NCBI GenBank assembly: GCA_964453035.1
Contig: CAYVOX010000087.1
Span: forward strand, 1-13,907
Reading direction: 5' to 3'
Source of the DNA: CAYVOX01 sp964453035
GTDB lineage: Bacteria > Chloroflexota > Anaerolineae > Anaerolineales > Anaerolineaceae
Length of the DNA: 13,907 bases
Below are positions 1 through 7,250 of this stretch, piece by piece. Numbering within the stretch: the first letter of the stretch is position 1; every line of letters begins with the position of its first letter. Under the pieces are notes generated by a model, which had not been told where the DNA came from, ran no database searches, and saw nothing but the letters and a program-made list of their open reading frames with translations. Both the position numbers and the translations under genes were made by a program.

Positions 1-285
1 TTCAATGACCTGATGGCCATCGGCGCGCTCACCGAACTGCAGCGCAAAGGTTTTTCCATCCCCGCGGATTTCTCCCTGGCGGGCTTTGATAACATCCCCT
101 TTTCCGCCCTCACCAACCCGCCCCTCACCACTTTTGACCAGCCCAAGCGTCAAATTGGCGCTCAGGCCGCCCAGGTGATGCTGGACCTGCTCACCGCCCC
201 CCCCGCGCAACCCGCCGTGCGGCGCGTTCTGCGCGGTCATCTGCAGGTGCGCGCTTCCACCGCCGCACCGCTCATCCAGGGCTAA
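1..285 (+). CDS. LacI-family transcriptional regulator, C-terminal fragment (5' end outside window)
   Basis: The frame is open from base 1 (FNDLMAIGALTELQRKG...) to a TAA at 283-285, so only the last 94 residues are present. They match the C-terminal effector-binding lobe of LacI/GalR regulators: the ND-MAIGAL helix, then IPADFSLAGFDNIPFS (the family's 'vP-DisvvGFDd' segment), then the LTT-D-P---G--A---L--L pattern near the end. The DNA-binding helix-turn-helix would be upstream and is not visible. The stop lies 18 bases before iolB, so the regulator probably sits at the head of, or in, the iol operon. Control of inositol genes in response to an inositol-derived or sugar ligand is an inference from position. 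No LacI-type operator palindrome was found in the short gap to iolB. Confidence 0.9.
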   Translation, partial: FNDLMAIGALTELQRKGFSIPADFSLAGFDNIPFSALTNPPLTTFDQPKRQIGAQAAQVMLDLLTAPPAQPAVRRVLRGHLQVRASTAAPLIQG

Positions 286-292
286 TTAAACC

Positions 293-297
293 AGGAG
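293..297 (+). promoter_or_regulatory. Ribosome binding site of iolB
   Basis: AGGAG lies six bases before the ATG at 304 and fixes that start. The gap after the lacI-family stop is only 18 bases, so no separate promoter is needed and co-transcription is likely. Confidence 0.7.
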
Positions 298-303
298 CAA
301 ACA

Positions 304-1158
304 ATGCCCAGTTCCCGCCTTCTCATCCCACCCGATTTCTCCCGGCCCGACTATATCCGCGTCACCCCGCAAACCGCCGGCTGGGAGCACCTCAACTTTT
401 GCGCCGTCAGGCTCACCCGCGCCCAGTCCTGGAGCTTCGACACAGGCCCCAACGAGCTGGCTTTGGTCATCCTCGGCGGCACCTGCAATGTCACTTCCAA
501 CGCCGGGCAGTGGTTGAACCTGGGAGGCAGGGCCAACGTCTTCGCTGGCATGCCCACCACCCTCTATCTGCCGCGCAAAACCCGGTTCACCGTCACCACC
601 ACCTCAGACTTGTTGGATTTTGCCTGCGGCTGGGCACAAGCCGCCCACGACCACCCCGCCCGCCTGGTCAAGCCCGCCGATGTGGCCGTGGAAATCCGCG
701 GCGGCGGCAACGCCACCCGCCAGATTAACAAAATGATCCCGCCGGGCTTCGAGTGCGACCGCCTGGTGGTGGTGGAAGTTTACACCCCACCTGGCAACTG
801 GAGCTCCTACCCGCCCCACAAGCACGATCAGCGCAAACTGGATGCCAACGGCAACCTGCTGGAAGCCGACCTGGAAGAAGTCTATTTCTACAAAATTGAC
901 CGCCCGGAAGGATACGCCTACCAGCGCATTTACAATGAAGACCGCAGCCTCGATGAGCTCATCTTCGTTCAGGATAGCTGCCTGGTGCTCTCACCGGAGG
1001 GCTACCACCCTGTGGTGGCGGCTCACGGTTACACCGCCTACTACCTCAACATCCTCGCCGGCTCCGATCAATCCCTGGCAGCCACCGATGACCCGGCCTA
1101 CAGTTGGATTAAAGAGACCTGGGTGGATAAAGACCCCCGTCTGCCCATAGTCAAGTGA
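304..1158 (+). CDS. iolB: 5-deoxy-glucuronate isomerase IolB
   Basis: This 284-residue protein is a cupin-fold isomerase of the KduI/IolB family. It converts 5-deoxy-D-glucuronate, the product of IolD, to 2-deoxy-5-keto-D-gluconate in the cytoplasm. The diagnostic block is GNWSSYPPHKHD, with probable metal ligands His172 and His174, followed by the LEEVYFYK strand (Glu191/Glu192) and the GYHPVVAAHGYTAYYLN segment (His235). Length fits the family. The start is ATG 304 with an AGGAG site. It lies directly downstream of the LacI-family gene and upstream of a transaldolase-family gene and iolD, so IolB and IolD act in adjacent steps. Nothing in the sequence suggests damage. Confidence 0.95.
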   Translation: MPSSRLLIPPDFSRPDYIRVTPQTAGWEHLNFCAVRLTRAQSWSFDTGPNELALVILGGTCNVTSNAGQWLNLGGRANVFAGMPTTLYLPRKTRFTVTTTSDLLDFACGWAQAAHDHPARLVKPADVAVEIRGGGNATRQINKMIPPGFECDRLVVVEVYTPPGNWSSYPPHKHDQRKLDANGNLLEADLEEVYFYKIDRPEGYAYQRIYNEDRSLDELIFVQDSCLVLSPEGYHPVVAAHGYTAYYLNILAGSDQSLAATDDPAYSWIKETWVDKDPRLPIVK

Positions 1159-1207
1159 CCCGTTTGCACCCCTACCCCAGACCTTCAACAAGGAGTGAAC
1201 CTTCGCC

Positions 1208-2290
1208 ATGGAATATAAATCCAAGCTGCACCAGATGACCCTTATTTCCCCCACCGATTACTGGAACGACTCCTGCGCTGTGCAGGAACTGACCTACGCC
1301 GTTGAAAACGGCGCAGTGGGCGCCACCACCAACCCCACCATTGTCGTTGCTGTCCTCAAAAAAGAGATGCACCTGTGGAAAGACCGCATCCATCAAATCA
1401 TCACCGAAAATTCCACCTGGACGGAGACTCAGGTAGCCTGGAAACTCATCGAGGAAATGGCGGTGGTTGGCTCAAAGTTCCTCCTGCCCGCCTTCCACAA
1501 ATACCACGGCAAAAAAGGCCGCCTCTCCATCCAGACCAATCCCGCCTTCTACCGCGACGCCCACACCATCGTTGAACAGGCTGTACATTTCAACACCCTG
1601 GCCCCCAACATGATTGTCAAAATCCCTGTCACCCGCGCGGGCGTCCAGGCCATCGAAGAAGCCACCTTCCAGGGCGTCTCCATCAACGCCACCGTCAGCT
1701 TCTGCGTGCCGCAGGCTGTGGCCGTCGCCGAGGCTGTGGAGCGCGGGCTCAACCGCCGCGCAGCCCTTGGCTTGCCCACCGCCGAGATGGGTCCGGTTTG
1801 CACCATCATGATTGGCCGCCTGGATGACTGGCTCAAAATCTGGGTTAAAAAAGAGGGCATCCCCTTCGACCCGTCCATTCTCGATTGGGCTGGCATCGCC
1901 GCCATGAAGAAAGCCTACGCCATCTTCCAGCAGCGCGGCTACCGCGCCCGCCTGCTGGCTGCCGCCTACCGCCACCTCGGCCACTGGTCAGAGCTGATTG
2001 GCGGCGAAATGATTGCCTCCTTGCCCTACGAATGGCAACTCAAAGCCAACGCCAGCGATATCCAGGTCTCCCTCACCATGGATACCCCCGTTGCGCCCGC
2101 CATTCTCTCCGCCCTGCAAACCCTGCCGGAGTTCCGCCGCGCCTACGAGCCCGACGGCATGACCGTGGACGAGTTTGATACCTTCGGCGCCACCCTGCGC
2201 ACCCTGCGCGGCTTTATCGGCTCCAACGTCGAATTGATGGGCATCATCCGCGACTTCATGCTGCCCAATCCGGATGTCATCCCCGCCTGA
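1208..2290 (+). CDS. Transaldolase-family protein, long form, in the inositol cluster
   Basis: A 360-residue class I (Schiff-base) aldolase/transaldolase-fold protein. Visible landmarks are Asp21 in the first beta strand (DYWNDSC), the GATTNPT motif at 38-44, the presumed Schiff-base lysine Lys138 in MIVKIPVT, the SINATVSF strand at 158-165 and the IGRLDDW motif at 202-208. Transaldolases move a dihydroxyacetone unit between sugar phosphates, and some relatives act as aldolases. Residue 201, just before IGR, is Met. This position is Phe in TalB-type transaldolases and Tyr in fructose-6-phosphate aldolase, so substrate or reaction may differ. An AAGGAG site at 1190-1195 precedes ATG 1208 at a rather long 12-base spacing. 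The iolD start follows 12 bases after the stop. Placement between iolB and iolD suggests a role in inositol breakdown, possibly cleavage of the 2-deoxy-5-keto-gluconate(-6-phosphate) intermediate. That role is inference. Confidence 0.85.
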   Translation: MEYKSKLHQMTLISPTDYWNDSCAVQELTYAVENGAVGATTNPTIVVAVLKKEMHLWKDRIHQIITENSTWTETQVAWKLIEEMAVVGSKFLLPAFHKYHGKKGRLSIQTNPAFYRDAHTIVEQAVHFNTLAPNMIVKIPVTRAGVQAIEEATFQGVSINATVSFCVPQAVAVAEAVERGLNRRAALGLPTAEMGPVCTIMIGRLDDWLKIWVKKEGIPFDPSILDWAGIAAMKKAYAIFQQRGYRARLLAAAYRHLGHWSELIGGEMIASLPYEWQLKANASDIQVSLTMDTPVAPAILSALQTLPEFRRAYEPDGMTVDEFDTFGATLRTLRGFIGSNVELMGIIRDFMLPNPDVIPA

Positions 2291-2302
2291 AAGGTGAAAC
2301 CC

Positions 2303-4165
2303 ATGACCCACCTGCGATTAACCACCGCTCAAGCGCTCATTCTCTTCCTTAAAAACCAGTTGGTCGAGCGCGACGGCGTCCAGAACCCCTTCTTTGCCGG
2401 CATCCTCGGCATTTTTGGCCACGGTAACGTGGCGGGCATCGGACAGGCCCTGCAGCAAAACCCGGATTTCCGCTACATCATGGTGCGTAACGAGCAGGCC
2501 GCCGTCCACCTGGCAGCCGGCTACGCCAAAGCCAAAAATCGTCTGCAAACCTTTGCCTGCACCTCCTCCATCGGCCCCGGCGCCACCAACATGATAACCG
2601 GCGCTGCCCTCGCCACCATTAACCGCCTGCCGGTGCTGCTCCTGCCGGGCGATATCTTCGCCCGCCGCAACGTTGCCCCCGTCCTGCAGCAGTTGGAATC
2701 CGCCGCCTCCCAGGATATTTCCGTCAACGACTGCTTCAAGCCCGTCAGCCGCTACTGGGACCGCATCAGCCGCCCCGAGCAGCTCATCACCAGCCTGCCC
2801 GAAGTGATGCGCGTGCTCACCTCCCCCGCCGAAACCGGCGCAGTGACCCTCTCGCTCCCCCAGGATGTGCAAGCCGAGGCCTACGACTTCCCCGAAGAAC
2901 TCTTCCGCCCCCGCGTCTGGCGCATCCCCCGCCCGCTCGCCGACCGCGCCAGCCTGGCAGAGGCCGCTGCTGCCATCAAAGCCGCCAAAAAGCCGCTCAT
3001 CATCGCTGGCGGCGGCGTCATGTTCAGCCAGGCGCACCAGGCGCTTGCCAGGTTTGTCAAAAATACCGGCATCCCCGTGGCCGAAACGCAGGCGGGCAAA
3101 GGCTCGCTGTCCTACGACCACCCCTGCCAGCTCGGCGCGCTCGGCGCCACCGGCACGCTGGCTGCCAACCGCATTGCGCTGGAAGCCGACCTGGTGATTG
3201 GCATCGGCACGCGCTATTCCGATTTCACCACTGCCTCTAAAACCATCTTCCAGAACCCCGCGGTGCGCTTCGTCAACATCAACGTCTTCGAGATGGATGC
3301 CTTCAAGCACTCAGCCATCCCCCTCACCGCCGATGCCCGCGCCACGCTGGAGGAGCTCTCAAAGGCTCTCAAGGATTACCGCGTTCCCCCCAAATATACT
3401 GAAAAGATTGCCGCCCTGCGCGCCGAATGGACCCGCGAAGAGGAACGCCTCTTCCACCTCGACCTTCACCCCCTGCCCGCTCAGAGTGAAATCATCCACG
3501 CCATCTGGGAATCCAGCGCCCCGAAGGACGTGCTCGTCTCCGCCGCGGGCAGCCAACCCGGCGACCTGCACAAGCTCTGGCGCACCCGCACCCCCGGCGG
3601 TTACCACATGGAATACGGCTACTCCTGCATGGCCTATGAAATCCCCGCCGCCATTGGCGTCAAGCTCGCCGATCCCTCCCGCGAGGTGTATGCCTGGATT
3701 GGCGATGGCACCTACCTGATGAACCCCACCGAAATCGTCACCGCCGTCCAGGAGGGCGTCAAGGTCATCTTTATCATCGTCAACAACAGCGGCTTTGGTT
3801 CCATCGGCGGGCTCAGCGCCTCGCTCGGCAGCGGCGGCTTTGGCACCCGCTTCCGCGAGCGCAACCCCCAGACCGGGCAGCTCGATGGCGACCCCCTGCC
3901 CATCGATTTTGCCGCCAACGCCGCCAGCCTGGGTGCCGCCGTGATCAGCGCCGCTAACCTGGTCGAGTTCAAAGCCGCGCTCAAAAAAGCCCGCAAGCTC
4001 AACCACGCCTGCGTCATCGTGGTCAAAGCCGAGCGCGAAGCGCGCGTACCCGGCTACGACTCCTGGTGGGATGTGGCCGTCGCCGAGGTCTCCGAGATGG
4101 AGAGTGTGCGCGCCGCCCGCAAAGAGTACGAGCAGAACCTTAAGAAAGAACGCTATTTCCTCTAG
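2303..4165 (+). CDS. iolD: 3D-(3,5/4)-trihydroxycyclohexane-1,2-dione hydrolase IolD
   Basis: A 620-residue thiamine diphosphate enzyme that hydrolytically opens the ring of the diketo-inositol product of IolE to give 5-deoxy-D-glucuronate. The N-terminal TPP domain has the activating Glu in VRNEQAAVHLAAGYAKA. A central domain follows (IIAGGGV onward). The C-terminal TPP/Mg domain has GDGTYLMNPTEI and ends its motif with VNNSGFGSI. The GGYHMEYGYSCMAYE segment is typical of IolD among ThDP enzymes. I prefer ATG 2303 over the in-frame GTG at 2294, because AAAGGTG at 2290-2296 is then a well-spaced ribosome binding site. It follows the transaldolase gene by 12 bases. Its stop codon lies inside the first few bases of the left cassette repeat, so the insertion seems to have landed precisely at the end of this gene without truncating it. 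Confidence 0.95.
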   Translation: MTHLRLTTAQALILFLKNQLVERDGVQNPFFAGILGIFGHGNVAGIGQALQQNPDFRYIMVRNEQAAVHLAAGYAKAKNRLQTFACTSSIGPGATNMITGAALATINRLPVLLLPGDIFARRNVAPVLQQLESAASQDISVNDCFKPVSRYWDRISRPEQLITSLPEVMRVLTSPAETGAVTLSLPQDVQAEAYDFPEELFRPRVWRIPRPLADRASLAEAAAAIKAAKKPLIIAGGGVMFSQAHQALARFVKNTGIPVAETQAGKGSLSYDHPCQLGALGATGTLAANRIALEADLVIGIGTRYSDFTTASKTIFQNPAVRFVNINVFEMDAFKHSAIPLTADARATLEELSKALKDYRVPPKYTEKIAALRAEWTREEERLFHLDLHPLPAQSEIIHAIWESSAPKDVLVSAAGSQPGDLHKLWRTRTPGGYHMEYGYSCMAYEIPAAIGVKLADPSREVYAWIGDGTYLMNPTEIVTAVQEGVKVIFIIVNNSGFGSIGGLSASLGSGGFGTRFRERNPQTGQLDGDPLPIDFAANAASLGAAVISAANLVEFKAALKKARKLNHACVIVVKAEREARVPGYDSWWDVAVAEVSEMESVRAARKEYEQNLKKERYFL

Positions 4166-4217
4166 TGCTTTATCAAACATCCATATAGAGTTTCAAATCC
4201 GCGCATTTGCGCGCAAA
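4161..4217 (+). repeat. Left copy of cassette-flanking direct repeat (half of a MITE-like palindrome)
   Basis: Positions 4161-4217 match 7037-7093 at 53 of 57 bases (mismatches at 4167, 4172, 4182, 4209). The copy begins at the iolD stop codon and ends just before the ribosome binding site of the next gene. Its outer end TGCTTTATCAAAC (4166-4178) is the inverse complement, with one mismatch, of GTTTGACAAAGCA at 7121-7133. The left copy has only the first half of the longer palindromic element seen at the right end. It also has a 12-base palindrome TTTGCGCGCAAA at 4206-4217. Confidence 0.85.
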
Positions 4218-4218
4218 A

Positions 4219-4224
4219 GGGAGG
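4219..4224 (+). promoter_or_regulatory. Ribosome binding site deciding the PrcB-like start
   Basis: GGGAGG lies six bases before ATG 4231. The longer reading from TTG 4207 would start inside the repeat and place this site within the coding sequence, so ATG 4231 is chosen. Confidence 0.75.
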
Positions 4225-4230
4225 TTCTCC

Positions 4231-4764
4231 ATGAAAAAAAGCAAGCTTTGGCTTTACCTATTCGCTCTACTGGTTCTTTCGTTTATCATCATAGCATCCA
4301 TACTTCTTGGTAGGGAAAACCAACAACAGATCGACCTGCCTTTTAAGACAATCGAAATGGCCGAAATACCTGGTACGGGATATGAGTATCCAGGCAAGGA
4401 ACCGGCCCTTGTAATAGTAACAAAAAGAGAAGATGTTGGTTTGCTTGGGGATAATGTGTCTAAACAATCCCTATCAATTATAGATTCCGTGAGTTTTGGC
4501 GACTATTTCGTGATCACTGTATTTCAGGGTATCAAGGGAACTAACTCGTATGGCGTCGAAATTCAACGCATCTTCAAGCAGGAAAATGTGATTACAATTT
4601 ATGCCCACTTTACTGAACGTGATCCATCTGTCGGCGCAGGGATGCTAATGACCTCTCCATACCATATTGTAAAAATCCCGAGACAAGGACTTATCGGGCA
4701 AATGGAATTTGTTTTATCTGCCGATGGTGAAGAAAAAATTTACCAAACCTATACTATGCCATAG
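4231..4764 (+). CDS. Membrane-anchored PrcB-like protein, partner of the downstream protease
   Basis: A 177-residue protein with a basic N-terminus (MKKSK) and one hydrophobic segment at about 6-26, read as an uncleaved signal anchor or signal peptide. No lipobox cysteine is visible. The body (about 58-150) runs ALVIVTKREDV, FGDYFVITVFQGIKGTNSYGV, a strand ending IYAHF, and MTSPYHIVKIP. This order resembles the PrcB C-terminal domain, where a 'G-k-T-GY' turn and a late 'T-PYh-v-ip' strand recur. PrcB is a lipoprotein partner of the PrtP subtilisin-like protease (dentilisin) of Treponema denticola. The assignment is by eye. The link to a subtilisin-like gene 29 bases downstream supports it. 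Base composition is clearly AT-richer than the iol genes. It likely acts outside the membrane as a chaperone, anchor or regulator of the protease. Otherwise it should be called a hypothetical exported protein. Confidence 0.6.
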   Translation: MKKSKLWLYLFALLVLSFIIIASILLGRENQQQIDLPFKTIEMAEIPGTGYEYPGKEPALVIVTKREDVGLLGDNVSKQSLSIIDSVSFGDYFVITVFQGIKGTNSYGVEIQRIFKQENVITIYAHFTERDPSVGAGMLMTSPYHIVKIPRQGLIGQMEFVLSADGEEKIYQTYTMP

Positions 4765-4777
4765 CTTAAACGTGCAT

Positions 4778-4786
4778 AAGGAGGAG
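4778..4786 (+). promoter_or_regulatory. Strong ribosome binding site of the protease
   Basis: AAGGAGGAG lies seven bases before ATG 4794. It is close to a full anti-Shine-Dalgarno match and better than the sites of most iol genes here. The 29-base gap after the PrcB-like stop suggests one transcript for the pair. Confidence 0.75.
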
Positions 4787-4793
4787 ATGATAA

Positions 4794-6968
4794 ATGGGCA
4801 CGAACATTCTCAAATGGGCAGCGTTTACATTGGTTTTATCAGTGACTGCTATGGCTTTCGTGCCAGATGCTATTTCAACTCGGACTTTCGACGGTAAAGC
4901 AGAAACTCAACAGGCCCTCGAATACATTGCAAAGCGAGAAGCAGTCTCAGTTAGGCAACTTATCGCCGTCAATCAGCATCGCCGGGATTATCTACTCCTT
5001 GGTAGATCCTATTGGGCGGTCACGGCTGTAGATACTGCTGGTGATAGTTGGTACACTGTGATGATTGACCTCAACGATAGTAGCTTTGTGGATGATATTC
5101 AAAAAATTGAGCAGGCCGAGCAGAATGCTCGTTTCGGGAAATATGGAAAGCTGGAGCCAGATCTTTACGAACGCTTACAACTCATGAAGCCCGAGGAAGA
5201 AGTGCAAGTGGCCATTTGGGCAGCGGGGACTCCACTCCGAAGTCAAAATGAAATTTACGCACTCCTGGCAGACAAATATCCTGAAGCAAAACAAACATTA
5301 CAAGAATCAGGCAAGCCATTTGATGTATCAGACCCGAAAATAGCCGGTCAAATGGAAGCTGATTACATGGCGATACTAGCGGAAGACACCCGGGTGCAAA
5401 TCAACCCTCTGGTAACATCTATACAAACCCAAGGATATAAAGTTACTGCCTTTGAAGCCTTACCGGCGATTGCAGCGACTTTACCCAAATCGGCCATTCT
5501 GGAAGTCGCCAAAAGAGGTGATGTTGGAATCATCTATCTTGTTGGAAGAATGCAGAAGTCCCAGTTGGATACCGCAGTTCCAACTGATCTTGTACCTGCG
5601 GTGTGGCAGTTAGGTTATCGTGGCAGCGGTGTTAATATTGCCATTTTAGAGACTGGCAAGGTAGATTTTACAGGTCCTGTAGGGCACAACTATTTGCATC
5701 AGGGACAGGTAAGAACGTGTACTCAAGGGGAAGAATGGCATAAGGCATTTGTGGCGAGCATAGCAGCAAGCTATCACAATACACTGACTGGAGTTGCACC
5801 AGATGCCACGATCGTAGACGCGTGTACAAACGGCTCCGATTTTGACACGGTAAGCGCTTTGTCTTGGGCCACTAATCTATCCGCCGTAATTAACGCTAGC
5901 ATAGGATTTTTCGATGACGGAGCACTACACTTCATTGACAAGGCATTTGACCATTATGCCCGGAATGGTAACGATACAATCGTTGTTGCGGCTGGAAACT
6001 TCAATACAGGAACCACTTATGTCTCATCACCCGGTTTAGGTTGGAATGTAATCACCGTTGGAGCATTTGACAACTTGGAGAATTCGGACTGGTCAGACGA
6101 TGTAATGTGGAGTGAATCGAAGTGGAGAAATCCACCAGACACGGATCGAGAGAAACCTGAGGTTGTAGCCCCAGGCGTAGACATTAAGGCAATTGGCATA
6201 GATAATGGGGAAATACAAGGTAGCGGAACAAGTGCTTCTGCACCTCAAGTCGCCGGTTTAGCAGCACTGTTGATTAATCGCGATATAAATTTGGATTACT
6301 GGCCCGAATCGCTAAAAGCTATCATCATGGCATCCGCCACACACAATATCGATGGCCCGACAGGAATTCCCACAGGACAAGATTTGAAAGATGGAACTGG
6401 AGGTATCAACGCGATTTTAGCCGACACAATCGCTCAGGCACATAACACATCTGCAACCACTTCCTGTACAGTATCATGCTGGTGGGGAACATCCATTGGC
6501 AATGAGACTAACCTGCCAATTGGAGGTTATCTGTATCGCTATTTTACAGCCGAAAAGGGTGATTTTATGCGGATTGCAATTTCTTGGTGGTCTAATGCGA
6601 GCTGCCCGGATGCAAATAACTGTGGTTATGACCGACTGGATACAAATCTCAATTTGGGGGCTCAGTTTAGCAATGGGACATGGGTTCCAGGCGCCTGGTC
6701 AGCCAGTTTCGATAACAACTATGAACTAATAGAGTTTGTTGCACCAGAGTCTGGCACTTATCGTATTGCTGTTCACAAAGCTAGCGCCAGTGAAACATCG
6801 AACTCGCTTGGAATAGCTCTTCTCCGGTTACAAAGAGTATTTCTACCCCTAATTCTGAAGGATTCGTCTTCGTACTCCCCCTTTGCTCCCACCAACCCTA
6901 CAAACCCATATCCGGCGCCTAATTCGTCCCCTTCTTTTCTGGGGACTAACCCTTACCCACATCCGTAG
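4794..6968 (+). CDS. Secreted subtilisin-like (S8) serine protease with Glu at the catalytic Asp position
   Basis: A 724-residue exported protein. Residues 1-28 look like a signal peptide (hydrophobic 9-22, possible cleavage after about residue 28). Residues 30-260 look like a propeptide region. The S8 domain spans about 265-545: VNIAILETG (281-289), EEWHKAFVASIAA (313-325), IVVAAGN (396-402) and GSGTSASAPQVAG (476-488). Aligned to subtilisin, His316, Asn402 (oxyanion) and Ser480 are kept, but the usual catalytic Asp is Glu286. Residues about 565-680 look like the jelly-roll domain that follows many S8 domains (GDFMRIAISW, DRLDTNLNL, APESGTYRIAV). The C-terminus has RVFLPLILK (681-689), then a Pro/Ser/Asn-rich tail. 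Paired with the PrcB-like gene. Composition differs from the iol genes, which suggests transfer. Its target is unknown and I see no link to inositol use. Confidence 0.88.
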   Translation: MGTNILKWAAFTLVLSVTAMAFVPDAISTRTFDGKAETQQALEYIAKREAVSVRQLIAVNQHRRDYLLLGRSYWAVTAVDTAGDSWYTVMIDLNDSSFVDDIQKIEQAEQNARFGKYGKLEPDLYERLQLMKPEEEVQVAIWAAGTPLRSQNEIYALLADKYPEAKQTLQESGKPFDVSDPKIAGQMEADYMAILAEDTRVQINPLVTSIQTQGYKVTAFEALPAIAATLPKSAILEVAKRGDVGIIYLVGRMQKSQLDTAVPTDLVPAVWQLGYRGSGVNIAILETGKVDFTGPVGHNYLHQGQVRTCTQGEEWHKAFVASIAASYHNTLTGVAPDATIVDACTNGSDFDTVSALSWATNLSAVINASIGFFDDGALHFIDKAFDHYARNGNDTIVVAAGNFNTGTTYVSSPGLGWNVITVGAFDNLENSDWSDDVMWSESKWRNPPDTDREKPEVVAPGVDIKAIGIDNGEIQGSGTSASAPQVAGLAALLINRDINLDYWPESLKAIIMASATHNIDGPTGIPTGQDLKDGTGGINAILADTIAQAHNTSATTSCTVSCWWGTSIGNETNLPIGGYLYRYFTAEKGDFMRIAISWWSNASCPDANNCGYDRLDTNLNLGAQFSNGTWVPGAWSASFDNNYELIEFVAPESGTYRIAVHKASASETSNSLGIALLRLQRVFLPLILKDSSSYSPFAPTNPTNPYPAPNSSPSFLGTNPYPHP

Positions 6969-7036
6969 CTACGAGAGTAAAGCAATCTAAGCGCAAGCTA
7001 ACCGTAAATGAATAGGTAATAACTTAATAGTCACTG

Positions 7037-7133
7037 TCTAGTCCTTTGTCAAACATCAATATAGAGTTTCAAATCCGCGCATTTACGCGCAAATGCGCGG
7101 ATTTGAATTATCATCATCAGGTTTGACAAAGCA
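7037..7133 (+). repeat. Right, full-length MITE-like palindromic element
   Basis: The first 57 bases repeat 4161-4217. The element is a nested palindrome. Its outer arms CTTTGTCAAAC (7044-7054) and GTTTGACAAAG (7121-7131) are perfect inverse complements. The inner arms at 7068-7084 and 7091-7107 form a perfect 17-bp stem around a 6-base loop (ACGCGC). No reading frame is present. Size and structure fit a MITE- or REP-like element. The stem could also stop or slow transcription after the protease, but there is no following T run, so a classical intrinsic terminator is not supported. Confidence 0.85.
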
Positions 7134-7243
7134 TTTAGCATCGTCACCCTCGGAGGGCACCCGGGTGGTCAGAAGGTCTTTGGTTCTTTCTCAAACACCT
7201 CTCTGAGTCCCCTGTGCGCTCTGCGGAAAATTCAATCAATCAT

Positions 7244-7250
7244 AAAGGAG
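7244..7250 (+). promoter_or_regulatory. Ribosome binding site of first inositol dehydrogenase-like gene
   Basis: AAAGGAG is six bases before ATG 7257 and supports that start. Confidence 0.75.

Noticed and set aside
2318..4180. Long open frames on the minus strand opposite iolD (2318-3310 and 3359-4180)
   Set aside because: They are mirror frames of a GC-rich gene, rich in Gly, Ala, Val and His with no recognisable motifs, and iolD is clear on the plus strand.
4207..4230. TTG 4207 start for the PrcB-like protein
   Set aside because: It begins inside the flanking repeat and would include the GGGAGG ribosome binding site. ATG 4231 gives a typical MKK signal start.
7123..7128. Outward promoter from the right repeat (TTGACA)
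   Set aside because: No -10-like hexamer occurs at a 16-18 base distance. The hexamer is part of the inverted-repeat end.
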